Positions 26,366 through 34,919 are shown, counted from the stretch's first letter. The stretch: 64,000 bases of DNA from Pseudomonas sp. ANT_H12B (GCF_008369325.1 NZ_VOBI01000017.1:89154-153153); one strand, 5' to 3'. The notes: generated from the sequence alone by a model not told the origin. A program made the numbers and translations.

Positions 26366-26561
26366 GAGCTGCTACCAGACAGAGCAAACCAGCTTCTTCA
26401 CCTCCATCGAGCAGCAACTGGGCAATGGCTGGAGCGGCAAGATCGAGCTCACCCATGCCGAAAACAAATTCGACGAAGTTTTCAACTACAGCCAGTCAGG
26501 CCGGTACAGCGTTTACGGTACGCCGCGCAATGTGATGACGAGTTTCAAGTACGACTGCTAA
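26366..26561 (+). pseudogene. TonB-dependent siderophore receptor remnant
   Basis: The plus strand encodes YQTEQTSFFTSIEQQLGNGW and SGKIELTHAENKFDEVFNYS, which resemble a strand pair inside the barrel of ferric-siderophore receptors (TEQT...NGW pattern). It then goes directly into GRYSVYGTPRNVMTSFKYDC and a stop, which is the usual C-terminal end (YG-x-PRN-x-x-x-S-x-K-Y). Several hundred residues between the two parts and the whole plug are missing. Dead gene from a large deletion. Confidence 0.62.
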
Positions 26562-26665
26562 CGCTGGAGGGGCGCCGTGCACTGTGGGGCAGATAAGTTT
26601 TTCTTCACCCCACCGCCCCGGTCCAACCGGTGCATTGCGCTCGCTCATTTAAGAAGCTACGGTTT

Positions 26666-26691
26666 GCCCGCTCTCCCGCGGGCCTTTTTTT
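26666..26691 (+). terminator. Rho-independent terminator
   Basis: GCCCGC-TCTCCC-GCGGGC is followed by seven T. It sits 105 bp after the TonB-receptor remnant and 89 bp before the next gene, so it is probably the old terminator of the receptor gene and now insulates the kaiC-type set. Confidence 0.75.
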
Positions 26692-26779
26692 GCCTGCGCT
26701 TTGTCCTGTTTGACGCAAATCACTCTCAACGCACCATCGGGTGTACTATCGAGGCCTGTCCTTCAGATATCAGTAAGCC

Positions 26780-27214
26780 ATGCCCACGCTAAGCGAAGAG
26801 AGCCGCCAGATCGTAGCTTCTCTGGCGCACCGTGTTGGCCCCGACGCTGACATTGCAAGGATCGCCCAGGCGATCATTTCAACCTTGCAGGATATGGATG
26901 TAGCCCTCACGCCCATCATCGGCCACCAAGGGGTTGCAGCGCTTTATCGCCGCAGCCTCCACCTGTGCGCCTCCACTCATCCGCGTCTGGCCCGCACCTA
27001 TGACAGAGTGCCGTCCGGCATGGATTTGACTGCCCTCAAGTCCGTAATCGTTGAGCAAAGCGACGCCGATGCGCTGTTTTCCGGTGAAGTGTTGCTGACT
27101 ACCTTTTACGAGCTGCTGACCACGCTCATCGGGCCCTCGCTCACCACACGTTTGCTTCGTGACATGTGGGAACCTTCTTTGAGCGACACCCCTTCGCAGG
27201 AAATTTCGCCATGA
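26780..27214 (+). CDS. Hypothetical 144-aa helical protein, first gene of kaiC set
   Basis: I do not recognise the family. The protein is soluble and helical, with SLAHRVGPDADIARIAQAII then STLQDMDVALTPIIGHQGVA near the N-terminus and GEVLLTTFYELLTTLIGPSL near the C-terminus. No signal peptide, membrane segment or catalytic motif stands out. Its TGA overlaps the ATG of the KaiC-like gene (ATGA), so the two are translated together and probably work together. It is not KaiB-like and has no thioredoxin fold signature that I can see. Confidence 0.75.
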   Translation: MPTLSEESRQIVASLAHRVGPDADIARIAQAIISTLQDMDVALTPIIGHQGVAALYRRSLHLCASTHPRLARTYDRVPSGMDLTALKSVIVEQSDADALFSGEVLLTTFYELLTTLIGPSLTTRLLRDMWEPSLSDTPSQEISP

Positions 27215-28671
27215 GCACCAAAGTGACTATCAACCGTCTTGCCACCGGCGTGCCAGGACTGGACGAGGTGCTGGGCGGTGGATTGCCGGAGTTTTCGTTC
27301 AACCTGATCGCCGGTCCGCCTGGCTGTGGCAAAACCACCCTGGCGCATCAGATGATGTTCGCCCTGGCGACACCTGAGCGCCCGGCGCTGTTCTTTACCG
27401 TACTGGGCGAGCCGCCGCTGAAGATGCTGCGTTATCAGCAGCAATTCGATTTTTTCGATAGCGAAGCGATCAACCAGTCGATCCGCTACATCAACCTGGC
27501 CGACGACACCCTGGCCGGGAATCTGGACGAAGTGCTGCGGCGCATCGTCAGCGAGGTGGAGGCTCACTCCCCGTCACTGGTGTTTGTCGACTCGTTCCGT
27601 TCGGTGGTTCTGGCCAGCCAGACTCAGGACAACCCGAACAACAACCTGCCGCAGTTCGTTCAGCAATTGGGCATGTTGATGACCACCTGGCAGGCGACGA
27701 CCTTCCTGATCGGCGAATACTTCACCGAAACCGACACCAACCCGATTTTCACCGTGGCCGATGGCCTGATCTGGCTGCGCCAGAGCGTTCAGCGCAACTC
27801 CATGGTGCGCAAGATGGAAATCATGAAGATGCGCGGCCAGCCGACACTGCCCGGGCTGCACACCTTCCGTATCGCGACATCGGGGATCAAGGTCTTTGCG
27901 CCTGCGCCATTCAACCCGACTGAAGCACCGCTGGAGTTCCCCATCAAGCGCCTGAAAATGGGCGTGCCACAGCTCGACGAGATGCTGGGTGGTGGCCTGC
28001 CCCGTGGTTATTCCTTGCTGGTGGCCGGGCCGTCGGGCTCGGGCAAAAGCATTCTAGCGTCCACCTTCCTGGCCGAAGGCGCGAGAAATGGTGAAACCGG
28101 CGTGATCGCGGTGTTTGAACAACGGCCTAATCACTCCCAGAACGCCACCCTTGCGGGCCTGATCCAGAGCGGACAGGTCGGTCTGGTGGACAGCCGCGCC
28201 CCGGACCTGTCCATCGACGAGATCGTGCAATTGCTGCTCAGCGAGATCAGCCGATTGAAAGCCACCCGCGTAGTGATCGATTCACTGTCGGGTTTCGAAC
28301 TCGCACTGGCGCCGACCTTCCGCGAAGATTTTCGCGAGTCGCTGTCGCGCATGGTCACTGCGTTGACGAGCGCCGGGGTCAGCGTGTTGATGACCTCAGA
28401 GCTGGAAGACCGCTACACCGACCTGCGTTTCAGCCCTTACGGTACGGCGTTTCTCACCGACGCCATCATCGTTCAGCGCTACATTGAAGTGCAGAGCCGC
28501 TTGCTGCGCATCATGGCCGTGGTCAAGGTGCGGGCCAGCGCTCACTCCGATGAGTTGCGCCAGTACCATATCGACAATAACGGTTTGCACATCGGCGAGA
28601 TGTTGCCAGACCAGGAAGGCTTACTCGGTGGCCGGCCAACCCGGCAGCGTTTGGGCAAAGACGACGGATGA
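27211..28671 (+). CDS. KaiC-like double RecA-domain ATPase
   Basis: This 486-residue protein has two RecA/KaiC domains. CI-like: GVPGLDEVLGGGLPEFS and Walker A AGPPGCGKTTLA (about residues 30-41), Walker B LVFVDSFRSVV. CII-like: GVPQLDEMLGGGLPRGYS and Walker A AGPSGSGKSILA, Walker B RVVIDSLSGFEL. The layout matches circadian-clock KaiC, but there is no kaiA or kaiB nearby, as is usual for the KaiC-like proteins of pseudomonads that couple to histidine kinases. The start at 27211 is set by the overlap with the preceding gene; an upstream in-frame ATG at 27166 lies inside that gene. The kinase gene follows after 9 bases. Confidence 0.9.
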   Translation: MSTKVTINRLATGVPGLDEVLGGGLPEFSFNLIAGPPGCGKTTLAHQMMFALATPERPALFFTVLGEPPLKMLRYQQQFDFFDSEAINQSIRYINLADDTLAGNLDEVLRRIVSEVEAHSPSLVFVDSFRSVVLASQTQDNPNNNLPQFVQQLGMLMTTWQATTFLIGEYFTETDTNPIFTVADGLIWLRQSVQRNSMVRKMEIMKMRGQPTLPGLHTFRIATSGIKVFAPAPFNPTEAPLEFPIKRLKMGVPQLDEMLGGGLPRGYSLLVAGPSGSGKSILASTFLAEGARNGETGVIAVFEQRPNHSQNATLAGLIQSGQVGLVDSRAPDLSIDEIVQLLLSEISRLKATRVVIDSLSGFELALAPTFREDFRESLSRMVTALTSAGVSVLMTSELEDRYTDLRFSPYGTAFLTDAIIVQRYIEVQSRLLRIMAVVKVRASAHSDELRQYHIDNNGLHIGEMLPDQEGLLGGRPTRQRLGKDDG

Positions 28672-28680
28672 GCAAAAACC

Positions 28681-29703
28681 ATGAGTGAGGCCAATGGCAA
28701 GAACGAGCAAGCGATGGCCACTGCCGCTCGCGAACTGTTCCTGCTCGGCCAGAAGACTGTTGAGGCTCGGGCGGTGCTGGCGGCGCTGCAAAAAGAGCTG
28801 AGCGACGCCAACACCCGCCTGGTCGACAGCCAGCAGGTCGAGCAATTGATCGAGGCCAATCAGCAATTGGTGCTGGCGATTTTGCTGGCGCAGTCCGATG
28901 CAGAAAAACCCCAGCGCACTCAGGAAGAACAACGACTGTTCCTGGAGATGCGTGAAGCCAACGCGCAATTGGTGATCGCGGCCCTCAGCGCGCAAGACCT
29001 GCAAGCATCAGCCGAACACACCCTGGAACAACAACGCAACATCCTCACCCTAGTGGCCCACGAACTGCGCAACCCGCTGACACCCATCAGCATGATCGCC
29101 GGCCGACTGGTGCGAGTACCCAGCGAAGAACTGCCGCGCATGCAGGCGCTGATCGAAGGCCAGGTGCAACACATGTCGCGACTGGTGGACGATTTGCTCG
29201 ACGTCTCCCGCGCCAGCACCGGCAAGTGGCGTCTCGATTGCCGCATCGTGGACATGGTGCAGATCATCCATGAAGCCATCGAGGTTTGTAGTCCGGTGAT
29301 GATTGCCCGACATTTGCACTTCACGGCCGAGCTGCCCGATTGCGCGCTGGCTGTAGACGGCGATCCGGTGCGTCTCACGCAAATTCTCGGCAACCTGCTG
29401 GGCAACGCGGCCAAATACACACCGGCGGGCGGCACGGTCACGCTCTCGGTCACCGCCGAAGCCGATGTGCTGGAGTTGAGCATTTGCGATAACGGCATCG
29501 GTATTTCCGCTCAGGCCTTGCCGTTTGTCTTCGAACCGTTTGTACAAGACGTTCATGCCATCGGCTTCAACGGTGCTGGCCTGGGCATTGGCCTGACGGT
29601 CGTTCGCGAGTTGGTCGAGGCCCATGGCGGCACGGTCATTGGCATGAGCGACGGCGACGGCAAGGGCAGTACCTTCATCGTGACGTTACCGCTGGCGGTT
29701 TGA
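28681..29703 (+). CDS. Soluble sensor histidine kinase
   Basis: This 340-residue kinase has no membrane helix. Residues 1-115 form a helical region with two similar segments, IEANQQLVLAILLAQ and REANAQLVIAALSAQ. Then come the H-box AHELRNPLTP (H near 124), the N-box LLGNLLGNAAKYTP, the G1 box ICDNGIGIS and G2 GAGLGIGLTVV. All residues for autophosphorylation are present. There is no response regulator gene beside it. Linkage to a KaiC-like ATPase suggests that KaiC state feeds the kinase, as in other proteobacterial KaiC-kinase pairs; this is inferred from context. Confidence 0.9.
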   Translation: MSEANGKNEQAMATAARELFLLGQKTVEARAVLAALQKELSDANTRLVDSQQVEQLIEANQQLVLAILLAQSDAEKPQRTQEEQRLFLEMREANAQLVIAALSAQDLQASAEHTLEQQRNILTLVAHELRNPLTPISMIAGRLVRVPSEELPRMQALIEGQVQHMSRLVDDLLDVSRASTGKWRLDCRIVDMVQIIHEAIEVCSPVMIARHLHFTAELPDCALAVDGDPVRLTQILGNLLGNAAKYTPAGGTVTLSVTAEADVLELSICDNGIGISAQALPFVFEPFVQDVHAIGFNGAGLGIGLTVVRELVEAHGGTVIGMSDGDGKGSTFIVTLPLAV

Positions 29704-29757
29704 GTTTTTTCGCTGGTCACGTAATGCTGCGCTTTCACTCCGCGACCCGGAACGCCC

Positions 29758-30351
29758 ATGCCACTGCTGACCCTGCCCTGTAAACGCCTGACACTGGTGG
29801 TGCTCGACCCTGAACAGGCGACGCTGGAAAGCGACTTTTACCGACGCAATCAGAAGCATCTCGCCCGCTGGTCACCGATTCGCCCTGCCGATTACCACAG
29901 CCCTGAACGCATCCGCCCGCGCCTTGAGGTGCAAGCCAGCGCTTTTGAGGTCGGCCTGGCAGTGCATTTTGCGCTGCTGGACCCGGACAGCGGCCAGATG
30001 ATCGGCGCCTGCAATTTCAGCGGTATCACGCGCGGGGCGTTTCAGGCCTGCTATCTCGGTTATCACATTGCCGAGTCGCATCAGGGCCAGGGCTTGATGC
30101 AAGAGGCACTGGAGACGGGCATTCAGTACATGTTCGAGCAGCAGAATCTGCACCGGATCATGGCCAATTACATTCCCGCAAATGATCGCAGTGCGCGACT
30201 TCTCGAACGGCTGGGATTTGAGCGCGAAGGCTACGCCAAGGCGTACCTGAGCATCGCCGGGCGCTGGCAGGATCATGTGCTGACGGCGCTGATCAACGAT
30301 CGCTTTGAAACGCTCGAGCAACGCTGGTCCCGACCGCTTTCGCAAGGCTAA
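29758..30351 (+). CDS. RimJ-like GNAT N-acetyltransferase
   Basis: This 197-residue GNAT enzyme resembles RimJ/RimL, which acetylate ribosomal-protein N-termini. It begins LPCKRLTLVVLDPEQA and has the acetyl-CoA loop HIAESHQGQGLMQEAL (QGxGxx type), followed by ANYIPANDRSARLLERLGFE and EGYAKAYLSIAGRWQDHVL, which is typical of RimJ. The exact substrate cannot be fixed from sequence; many RimJ-like proteins acetylate other targets. It is 54 bases from the kinase gene with its own start. Confidence 0.85.
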   Translation: MPLLTLPCKRLTLVVLDPEQATLESDFYRRNQKHLARWSPIRPADYHSPERIRPRLEVQASAFEVGLAVHFALLDPDSGQMIGACNFSGITRGAFQACYLGYHIAESHQGQGLMQEALETGIQYMFEQQNLHRIMANYIPANDRSARLLERLGFEREGYAKAYLSIAGRWQDHVLTALINDRFETLEQRWSRPLSQG

Positions 30352-30386
30352 GCAGGCGTTCAGTCTGGTTGACTGCGTTATCGTTC

Positions 30387-30458
30387 TTCGCGAGCAAGCC
30401 CGCTCCCACACTTGATCGTGTCGCACAAATCAAATGTGGGAGCGAGCCTGCTCGCGAA
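30387..30458. repeat. REP pair (inverted)
   Basis: TTCGCGAGCAAGCCCGCTCC at the left and its near reverse complement GGAGCGAGCCTGCTCGCGAA at the right form two facing REP units of the fluorescent-pseudomonad type, about 24 bp each, with a 24-bp gap. It lies between two convergent genes. Confidence 0.9.
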
Positions 30459-30474
30459 GGCTATTTCCCGGACA

Positions 30475-30507
30475 ATAAAAAACCCGCAATCGCTACTCGG
30501 ATTACGG
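30475..30507 (-). terminator. Rho-independent terminator of the phosphatase pair
   Basis: On the minus strand CCGTAATC-CGAGTAGC-GATTGCGG forms an 8-bp stem (one G-T pair), followed by GTTTTTTATT. It lies 23 bp after the stop of the PAP2-type gene. Confidence 0.8.
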
Positions 30508-30529
30508 ATTTTGCCGTTCAAAACCTGGC

Positions 30530-31393
30530 TCAATTGGCAGGCTGAGACTGAGCCTTCAACACCGGTTCTTCAGCCCTTTGCAAAACCGGCATCTCCAGCC
30601 GCGCTCGTCCATAAAATGCCAGCGCCGTCAGCAAACATGCCAGCCACACGAAGATCCCGGCCCAGAACGTGTGGGACATGTAGTGCCAGCCTTGCAGAAC
30701 CCGCGTCGTGCCGTAGACGAATCCGAGCAGCAAAGACCCGTACATGACGGCTTTGGAATAGCGCCAGCGGTAGCGGCGTGCCACGAAATACAACGCGAGC
30801 ATGGTGAAGCCGCCCGAGGCGTGCCCGCCCGGCCAGCAGCGACCGTCACCCGCGACTTTCAGCAAATCGAAGTTCTGGTACCACTCCTTGTGTTCGATTT
30901 TCCCTGCGTACTGGGTTGTTTCGACCGGGCAATACACGCTGGTGTGGCCCTTGAGGTAGTGGATGACACCGGTGCTGATGGAGAACGCGAACACCACGTA
31001 GAGGAAGTCCCGACGGTGTTTGCTGGCAAACCGAAGCACCGGCGCGACTCTTATTTTTTCCAGGAACGCGATGATTTTCGAGTGCTTTTCAGCCTTCAGA
31101 CGCGGCCACACAAACGACAACAAAGCGCCGATGATCGCTATCTCGCTGGTCCAATTGGGGACGATCCGCGCCCATTTATGGGTGATTTTTTCGAACAGAT
31201 GAACCTGCTCCAACGGGAACACCCGGGTGGTCGGATCATAGAAAAGATTGCTGAACGCGATGTCGATTTTGGTCAGGTCGAACAGCAGGAAAACCACCGC
31301 CGCACAAGTCAGAGGAATGCCGAAGTTCACCCAGTAAAAGCGGTAACGGGAAGAAGTCAGCATGGTGTGGCCTGATCCGGAGAGTGAATTCAT
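30530..31393 (-). CDS. PAP2-family membrane phosphatase (lipid A type)
   Basis: This 287-residue membrane protein has about six hydrophobic helices. The PAP2 signature is present as HYLKGHTSVYCP (motif 1 region), PGGHASGG (motif 2, with the catalytic-type His) and RVLQGWHYMSHTFWAGI (motif 3, with His). The second motif has Gly where PSGH has Ser, as in the LpxE/LpxT-like subgroup with PGGHAS. It probably removes or transfers phosphate on lipid A or undecaprenyl carriers at the periplasmic face. The start overlaps the stop of the upstream histidine phosphatase gene by four bases, so they are translated together. Confidence 0.82.
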   Translation of the reverse strand: MNSLSGSGHTMLTSSRYRFYWVNFGIPLTCAAVVFLLFDLTKIDIAFSNLFYDPTTRVFPLEQVHLFEKITHKWARIVPNWTSEIAIIGALLSFVWPRLKAEKHSKIIAFLEKIRVAPVLRFASKHRRDFLYVVFAFSISTGVIHYLKGHTSVYCPVETTQYAGKIEHKEWYQNFDLLKVAGDGRCWPGGHASGGFTMLALYFVARRYRWRYSKAVMYGSLLLGFVYGTTRVLQGWHYMSHTFWAGIFVWLACLLTALAFYGRARLEMPVLQRAEEPVLKAQSQPAN

Positions 31394-32082
31394 TGGGTGG
31401 TCATCGAGCGCCAGTCAGAGGCCTCGATGAACCCGAGCATGTGCGGCTTCTGGGGCGTTGCAGCCGAGATGAACAAAGAGGCGCCGTAGCCCAGGGTGGA
31501 CGTCGGCAACTTGAGATCGCTCTCAATTTGCGACATGCATTCGCTGTGGGTCACCAGAATCAGGTTGCGCCCCGCCACCTTGTGCGCCAGCGCGTCGCGC
31601 AGCATGGTGCCCTTGCAGCTGATCAACCAGTCTTCACCGACCCCCACCTTGTTGAACATATAGCCGGCCGTCTGCGCAGTACGGATGATCGGGCTGTTGT
31701 AGATATCGGCGTGGCTAAGCCCAAGCTGTTCAAAATTTGCTCCGACCTCCACGGCCACGCTGCGGGAGCGATCGGTAATGCCATCGTTGCCGCTCAGACA
31801 GGCTGCTTTGGAGTGATCGCAACGTTCGACGTGACGCACCAGCACGATCATGTCGCCCTTGGCCCAACCTGACGCCAACGCCCGGGCGCCAGCCACATTG
31901 CCATGGGCCAGATCCGGCACAGCCGCTGGCTGCAACAGCCATAACGTCAAAGAGATCACCAGCAGCGCCGAGGCCAGCACCACAATCGTATTGCGATAGC
32001 GGGCAAAACGGCTCAGATCAATCGAGCGTTTTACTCCGAACAGACTCAGTCTCAGTTCCACATCAAGCCGCCTCGCCGGCAT
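31390..32082 (-). CDS. Membrane-anchored histidine phosphatase (Ais/PmrG-like)
   Basis: This 230-residue protein has one N-terminal membrane helix (NTIVVLASALLVISLTLWLL, about residues 31-50), then a periplasmic histidine-phosphatase domain. The catalytic VLVRHVERCDHS (RHG-type with RH), the second Arg in NSPIIRTAQTAGYM and the late His in ILVTHSE are all present. It resembles Ais/PmrG, which removes phosphate from the heptose of the LPS core. Paired with the PAP2-type gene it suggests an envelope-phosphate remodelling operon. Confidence 0.78.
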   Translation of the reverse strand: MPARRLDVELRLSLFGVKRSIDLSRFARYRNTIVVLASALLVISLTLWLLQPAAVPDLAHGNVAGARALASGWAKGDMIVLVRHVERCDHSKAACLSGNDGITDRSRSVAVEVGANFEQLGLSHADIYNSPIIRTAQTAGYMFNKVGVGEDWLISCKGTMLRDALAHKVAGRNLILVTHSECMSQIESDLKLPTSTLGYGASLFISAATPQKPHMLGFIEASDWRSMTTQ

Positions 32083-32205
32083 GCATCACCCTCATTCGAT
32101 GCCGCGAGGGTAGAGAGACTCGCGTCGGCCTGCGGTGAAACGCATGTGAAAAAAAGCTTAAGAATTGCACAAAGACTTTGTTACAGATCCGTCGTACAAA
32201 AACCT

Positions 32206-32232
32206 TTCAGCTCTCGCGAATGCTGCCGATAC
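32206..32232 (+). promoter_or_regulatory. Candidate sigma-28 (FliA) promoter of the chemoreceptor gene
   Basis: GCCGATAC matches the FliA -10 element GCCGATAA at seven of eight bases. The -35 region TTCAGCTC, 15 bp upstream by the core, is a weak match to TAAAGTTT. It lies 91 bp before the chemoreceptor ATG, where such a promoter is expected. Confidence 0.4.
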
Positions 32233-32322
32233 AGTCCTGCTACACACTTTGCTGGCTACCAAAAACAACAATCTTCCAGCCAACCGACGATCAAGAAGCA
32301 CAACGTTCCTGGAGGATTTTTG

Positions 32323-34242
32323 ATGACTAGCTGGTTCGGCAATATCAGCGTGAACCTGAAACTGGGCCTGGGGTTCGGCCTGGTCCTGGCACTGACCTGT
32401 GTCCTCGCCCTGACGGGCTGGACGAGCCTGGGCGGGTTGATTGACCGCAGCAACTGGATGAGCGACATCACTCAACTCAACGGTGGCCTGACCAAGCTGC
32501 GCGTGGTTCGCCTGCAATACATGCTGACCAACGGCGACGAAACCGCTGCCCAGAATGTACTGACCACCCTTGATGCGTTCTCCGCTCAGCAGCAAGCGTT
32601 GCTGGTGAAATTCAAGAGCCCGGAAAACCTCAACCTGCTCAAAGAGCAAGGCGCCGTCATCAATGCCTACAGGACGTCCCTGAACAAAATGCGCAGCGCG
32701 TACCGCACCGGTAACAGCGCTCGCGACGTCATGGGCACCAATGCCGAGACCGCTGGCAAGCTGATCGACACTATCAATACCCACGTGCAGCAAATGCCCT
32801 TGAGCGATCAGCGCTTCGAGCAATTCCAGGCCATCACGGCTGCCAAGGAAGCGTTCTTGCTGGCCCGCTACGAAGTGCGCGGCTACATCGCAACAACCAA
32901 CGCCGACACCGAGCAAAAAGCCGTCGGCCAACTGGACGCGACCATCGCCAGCCTGAAACCGCTCAATGTGCATTTCGCCGACACTGAGCAAGACGCCCTG
33001 CGTCAGCTCGACACCGCACTGGGCAACTACCGCAGCGCCTTGCAGGCCTTTAAAAACGCCAACAACGATGCGGTGCAAGCGCGCAAGGAAATGACCGACC
33101 AGGGTGCCGCCATCGTGTCCCTGAGCGATCAGCTGTATCAGATTCAGCTTGACCGTCGTGACGCCGAAAGCGCTCAGGCTCGCACTCTGCAAATGATCAG
33201 CACCCTGCTGGCGTTGCTGGTCGGCATCATTGCTGCCGTCATCATTACCCGTCAGATCACCGGCCCGTTGCGCGACACCCTCGCGGTCGTCGAACGCATC
33301 GCCAGCGGCGACTTGTCCCAGGACGTGAAAGTGACTCGCCGCGACGAACTCGGCGTGTTGCAACAAGGCATCGCTCGCATGGGCGTGACCCTGCGTGACT
33401 TGATCAGCGGTATCCGCGACGGCGTCGCCCAGATCGCCAGCGCTGCCGAAGAACTGTCGGCCGTGACCGAGCAAACCAGCGCCGGGGTCAACAGCCAGAA
33501 GATCGAAACCGATCAGGTCGCTACCGCCATGCACGAAATGACCGCCACCGTGCAGGAAGTCGCGCGCAACGCCGAAGAAGCGTCCCAAGCGGCCGCCGCC
33601 GCTGACGGCGAAGCTCGCGAAGGCGACAAAGTGGTGAATGAAGCCATCGCCCAGATCGAACGCTTGGCCAGCGAAGTGGCGCGTTCCACCGAAGCCATGA
33701 GCGTGCTGCAACAGGAAAGCGACAAGATCGGCAGCGTCATGGACGTGATCAAGGCCGTGGCCGAACAGACCAACCTGCTGGCGCTCAACGCCGCCATCGA
33801 AGCGGCCCGAGCCGGTGAAGCCGGTCGTGGTTTTGCCGTGGTTGCCGACGAAGTCCGTGGCTTGGCGCAGCGCACGCAAAAATCCACCGAAGAAATCGAA
33901 GGCTTGGTGGCCGGTCTGCAAAATGGCACCCAACAGGTGTCGGCAGTGATGAACAACAGCCGCGTCCTGACCGACAGCAGCGTCGCGCTGACCCGCAAGG
34001 CCGGTGTCTCACTGGAGAACATCACCCGCACGGTGTCCAACATCCAGTCGATGAATCAGCAAATCGCCGCCGCCGCTGAACAGCAAAGCGCCGTGGCCGA
34101 AGAGATCAGCCGCAGCATCATCAACGTGCGCGACGTGTCCGAACAGACCGCCGCCGCCAGCGATGAAACCGCAGCGTCCAGTGTTGAACTGGCACGTTTG
34201 GGTAGCCAGTTGCAGCAGATGGTCAGCCACTTCCGGGTCTGA
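32323..34242 (+). CDS. Methyl-accepting chemotaxis protein, long helical sensor domain
   Basis: This 639-residue chemoreceptor has a first membrane helix (about residues 12-33, LGFGLVLALTCVLALTGW), a periplasmic helical domain of about 255 residues, a second membrane helix (about 288-309, ISTLLALLVGIIAAVIITRQ), a HAMP domain and a cytoplasmic signalling domain. The hairpin tip EQTNLLALNAAIEAARAGEA is intact. The sensor length fits the helical bimodular (HBM) class, known in pseudomonad receptors for organic acids; the ligand cannot be read from the sequence. I chose the ATG at 32323 because GGAGGA lies 7 bases upstream. There is no C-terminal CheR-binding pentapeptide. Confidence 0.9.
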   Translation: MTSWFGNISVNLKLGLGFGLVLALTCVLALTGWTSLGGLIDRSNWMSDITQLNGGLTKLRVVRLQYMLTNGDETAAQNVLTTLDAFSAQQQALLVKFKSPENLNLLKEQGAVINAYRTSLNKMRSAYRTGNSARDVMGTNAETAGKLIDTINTHVQQMPLSDQRFEQFQAITAAKEAFLLARYEVRGYIATTNADTEQKAVGQLDATIASLKPLNVHFADTEQDALRQLDTALGNYRSALQAFKNANNDAVQARKEMTDQGAAIVSLSDQLYQIQLDRRDAESAQARTLQMISTLLALLVGIIAAVIITRQITGPLRDTLAVVERIASGDLSQDVKVTRRDELGVLQQGIARMGVTLRDLISGIRDGVAQIASAAEELSAVTEQTSAGVNSQKIETDQVATAMHEMTATVQEVARNAEEASQAAAAADGEAREGDKVVNEAIAQIERLASEVARSTEAMSVLQQESDKIGSVMDVIKAVAEQTNLLALNAAIEAARAGEAGRGFAVVADEVRGLAQRTQKSTEEIEGLVAGLQNGTQQVSAVMNNSRVLTDSSVALTRKAGVSLENITRTVSNIQSMNQQIAAAAEQQSAVAEEISRSIINVRDVSEQTAAASDETAASSVELARLGSQLQQMVSHFRV

Positions 34243-34255
34243 TCACACCTGACCT

Positions 34256-34367
34256 GATCGTTCCCACGCTCCCGCGTGGGAATACCTCAATGGACGCTCT
34301 GCGTCCGCTTCGGCATGGGACGCGGCGCGTCCCGGGCTGCATTCCTTTGCTGCGCGTGGGAACGATC
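34256..34367. repeat. GTTCCCACGC-type inverted repeat element
   Basis: The ends GATCGTTCCCACGC and GCGTGGGAACGATC are exact reverse complements 84 bp apart. Inside are further hairpins (GTTCCCACGC-TCCC-GCGTGGGAA; GGACGCTCTGCGTCC). This is a second family of short pseudomonad palindromic elements, distinct from the GTGGGAGCGAGC type. It immediately follows the chemoreceptor gene. Confidence 0.75.
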
Positions 34368-34497
34368 AACACCCAAGGCTTTGTGTATCGCAAAGGTCCG
34401 CTCGTAAGGCAAGGCTTGTTTAATGGCAGTCAGCGTTACTTCATGAAAGCTACAACGCCTTGCGCCATCGCCTACAGGTACGTAAGAATCCGCCGGC

Positions 34498-34700
34498 TTG
34501 TGCGCCTTGGGCCTGGGCTCTATCGAAACCCTGCTGGTTCATGCGTGTGAGTCGTTGGCGTCGGCCAATGTCATGGCCATGGACTTGGCGATCACACCGA
34601 TGGGCCGGGACGCCATTCCCTATTGGGCATTGCGCAAGTCATCATGCTGGGCGAGCTGGCGGTCAATCGAGCGCTGGATCAACTCGACCCGGCTGAGTAG
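34498..34700 (+). pseudogene. DUF6124/DUF3077-type small protein remnant
   Basis: The plus strand reads LGSIETLLVHACESLASANV and MAMDLAITPMGRDAI, then shifts frame near 34620 to GIAQVIMLGELAVNRALDQL followed by DPAE and TAG. Together this resembles the C-terminal two-thirds of the small DUF6124/DUF3077 proteins abundant in Pseudomonas (ETLLxxACExLASxxVMAxDLA ... IxQxIxLGELLVNRALD). The N-terminus is missing and there is at least one frameshift. Confidence 0.55.
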
Positions 34701-34760
34701 CCAGTGTCCTCCTGTCACGTGCGGGTCTGACATTCAGTCTGCGTTGAATCACAGATCCAA

Positions 34761-34822
34761 TCGCGGGCAAGCCCGCTCCCACAGGTTATTCGCTGAACCT
34801 GTGGGAGCGGGCTTGCCCGCGA
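34761..34822. repeat. Perfect 27-bp REP inverted pair
   Basis: The left arm begins TCGCGGGCAAGCCCGCTCCC and the right arm ends GGAGCGGGCTTGCCCGCGA; the 27-bp arms are exact reverse complements around the 8-nt loop ATTCGCTG. This is the tightest of the REP pairs in the window. Confidence 0.92.
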
Positions 34823-34836
34823 TGGCTATCTAAAGC

Positions 34837-34919
34837 TCAGACACAAATCGCATTGGTAAACACCAACCGATTACCGAATGGATCAGTCACCTTTACCGTC
34901 CTTGCCGCCACCGACAGTA
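34837..34919 (-). pseudogene. C-terminal remnant of a second VOC-family gene
   Basis: The minus strand reads TVKVTDPFGNRLVFTNAICV and a TGA at 34837-34839. This matches the end of the intact VOC gene at 35664 (TISDPFGNRLMFTNSICV). About 41 of the last 45 bases agree between the two copies. The remnant stops exactly at the toxin gene's stop codon, so the toxin-antitoxin module has replaced the rest of this VOC copy. Confidence 0.75.

Noticed and set aside
32158..33933. A 591-codon minus-strand frame opposite the chemoreceptor gene
   Set aside because: Composition (G, H, D, V rich) is that of an antisense image; the plus-strand chemoreceptor has all domains intact.
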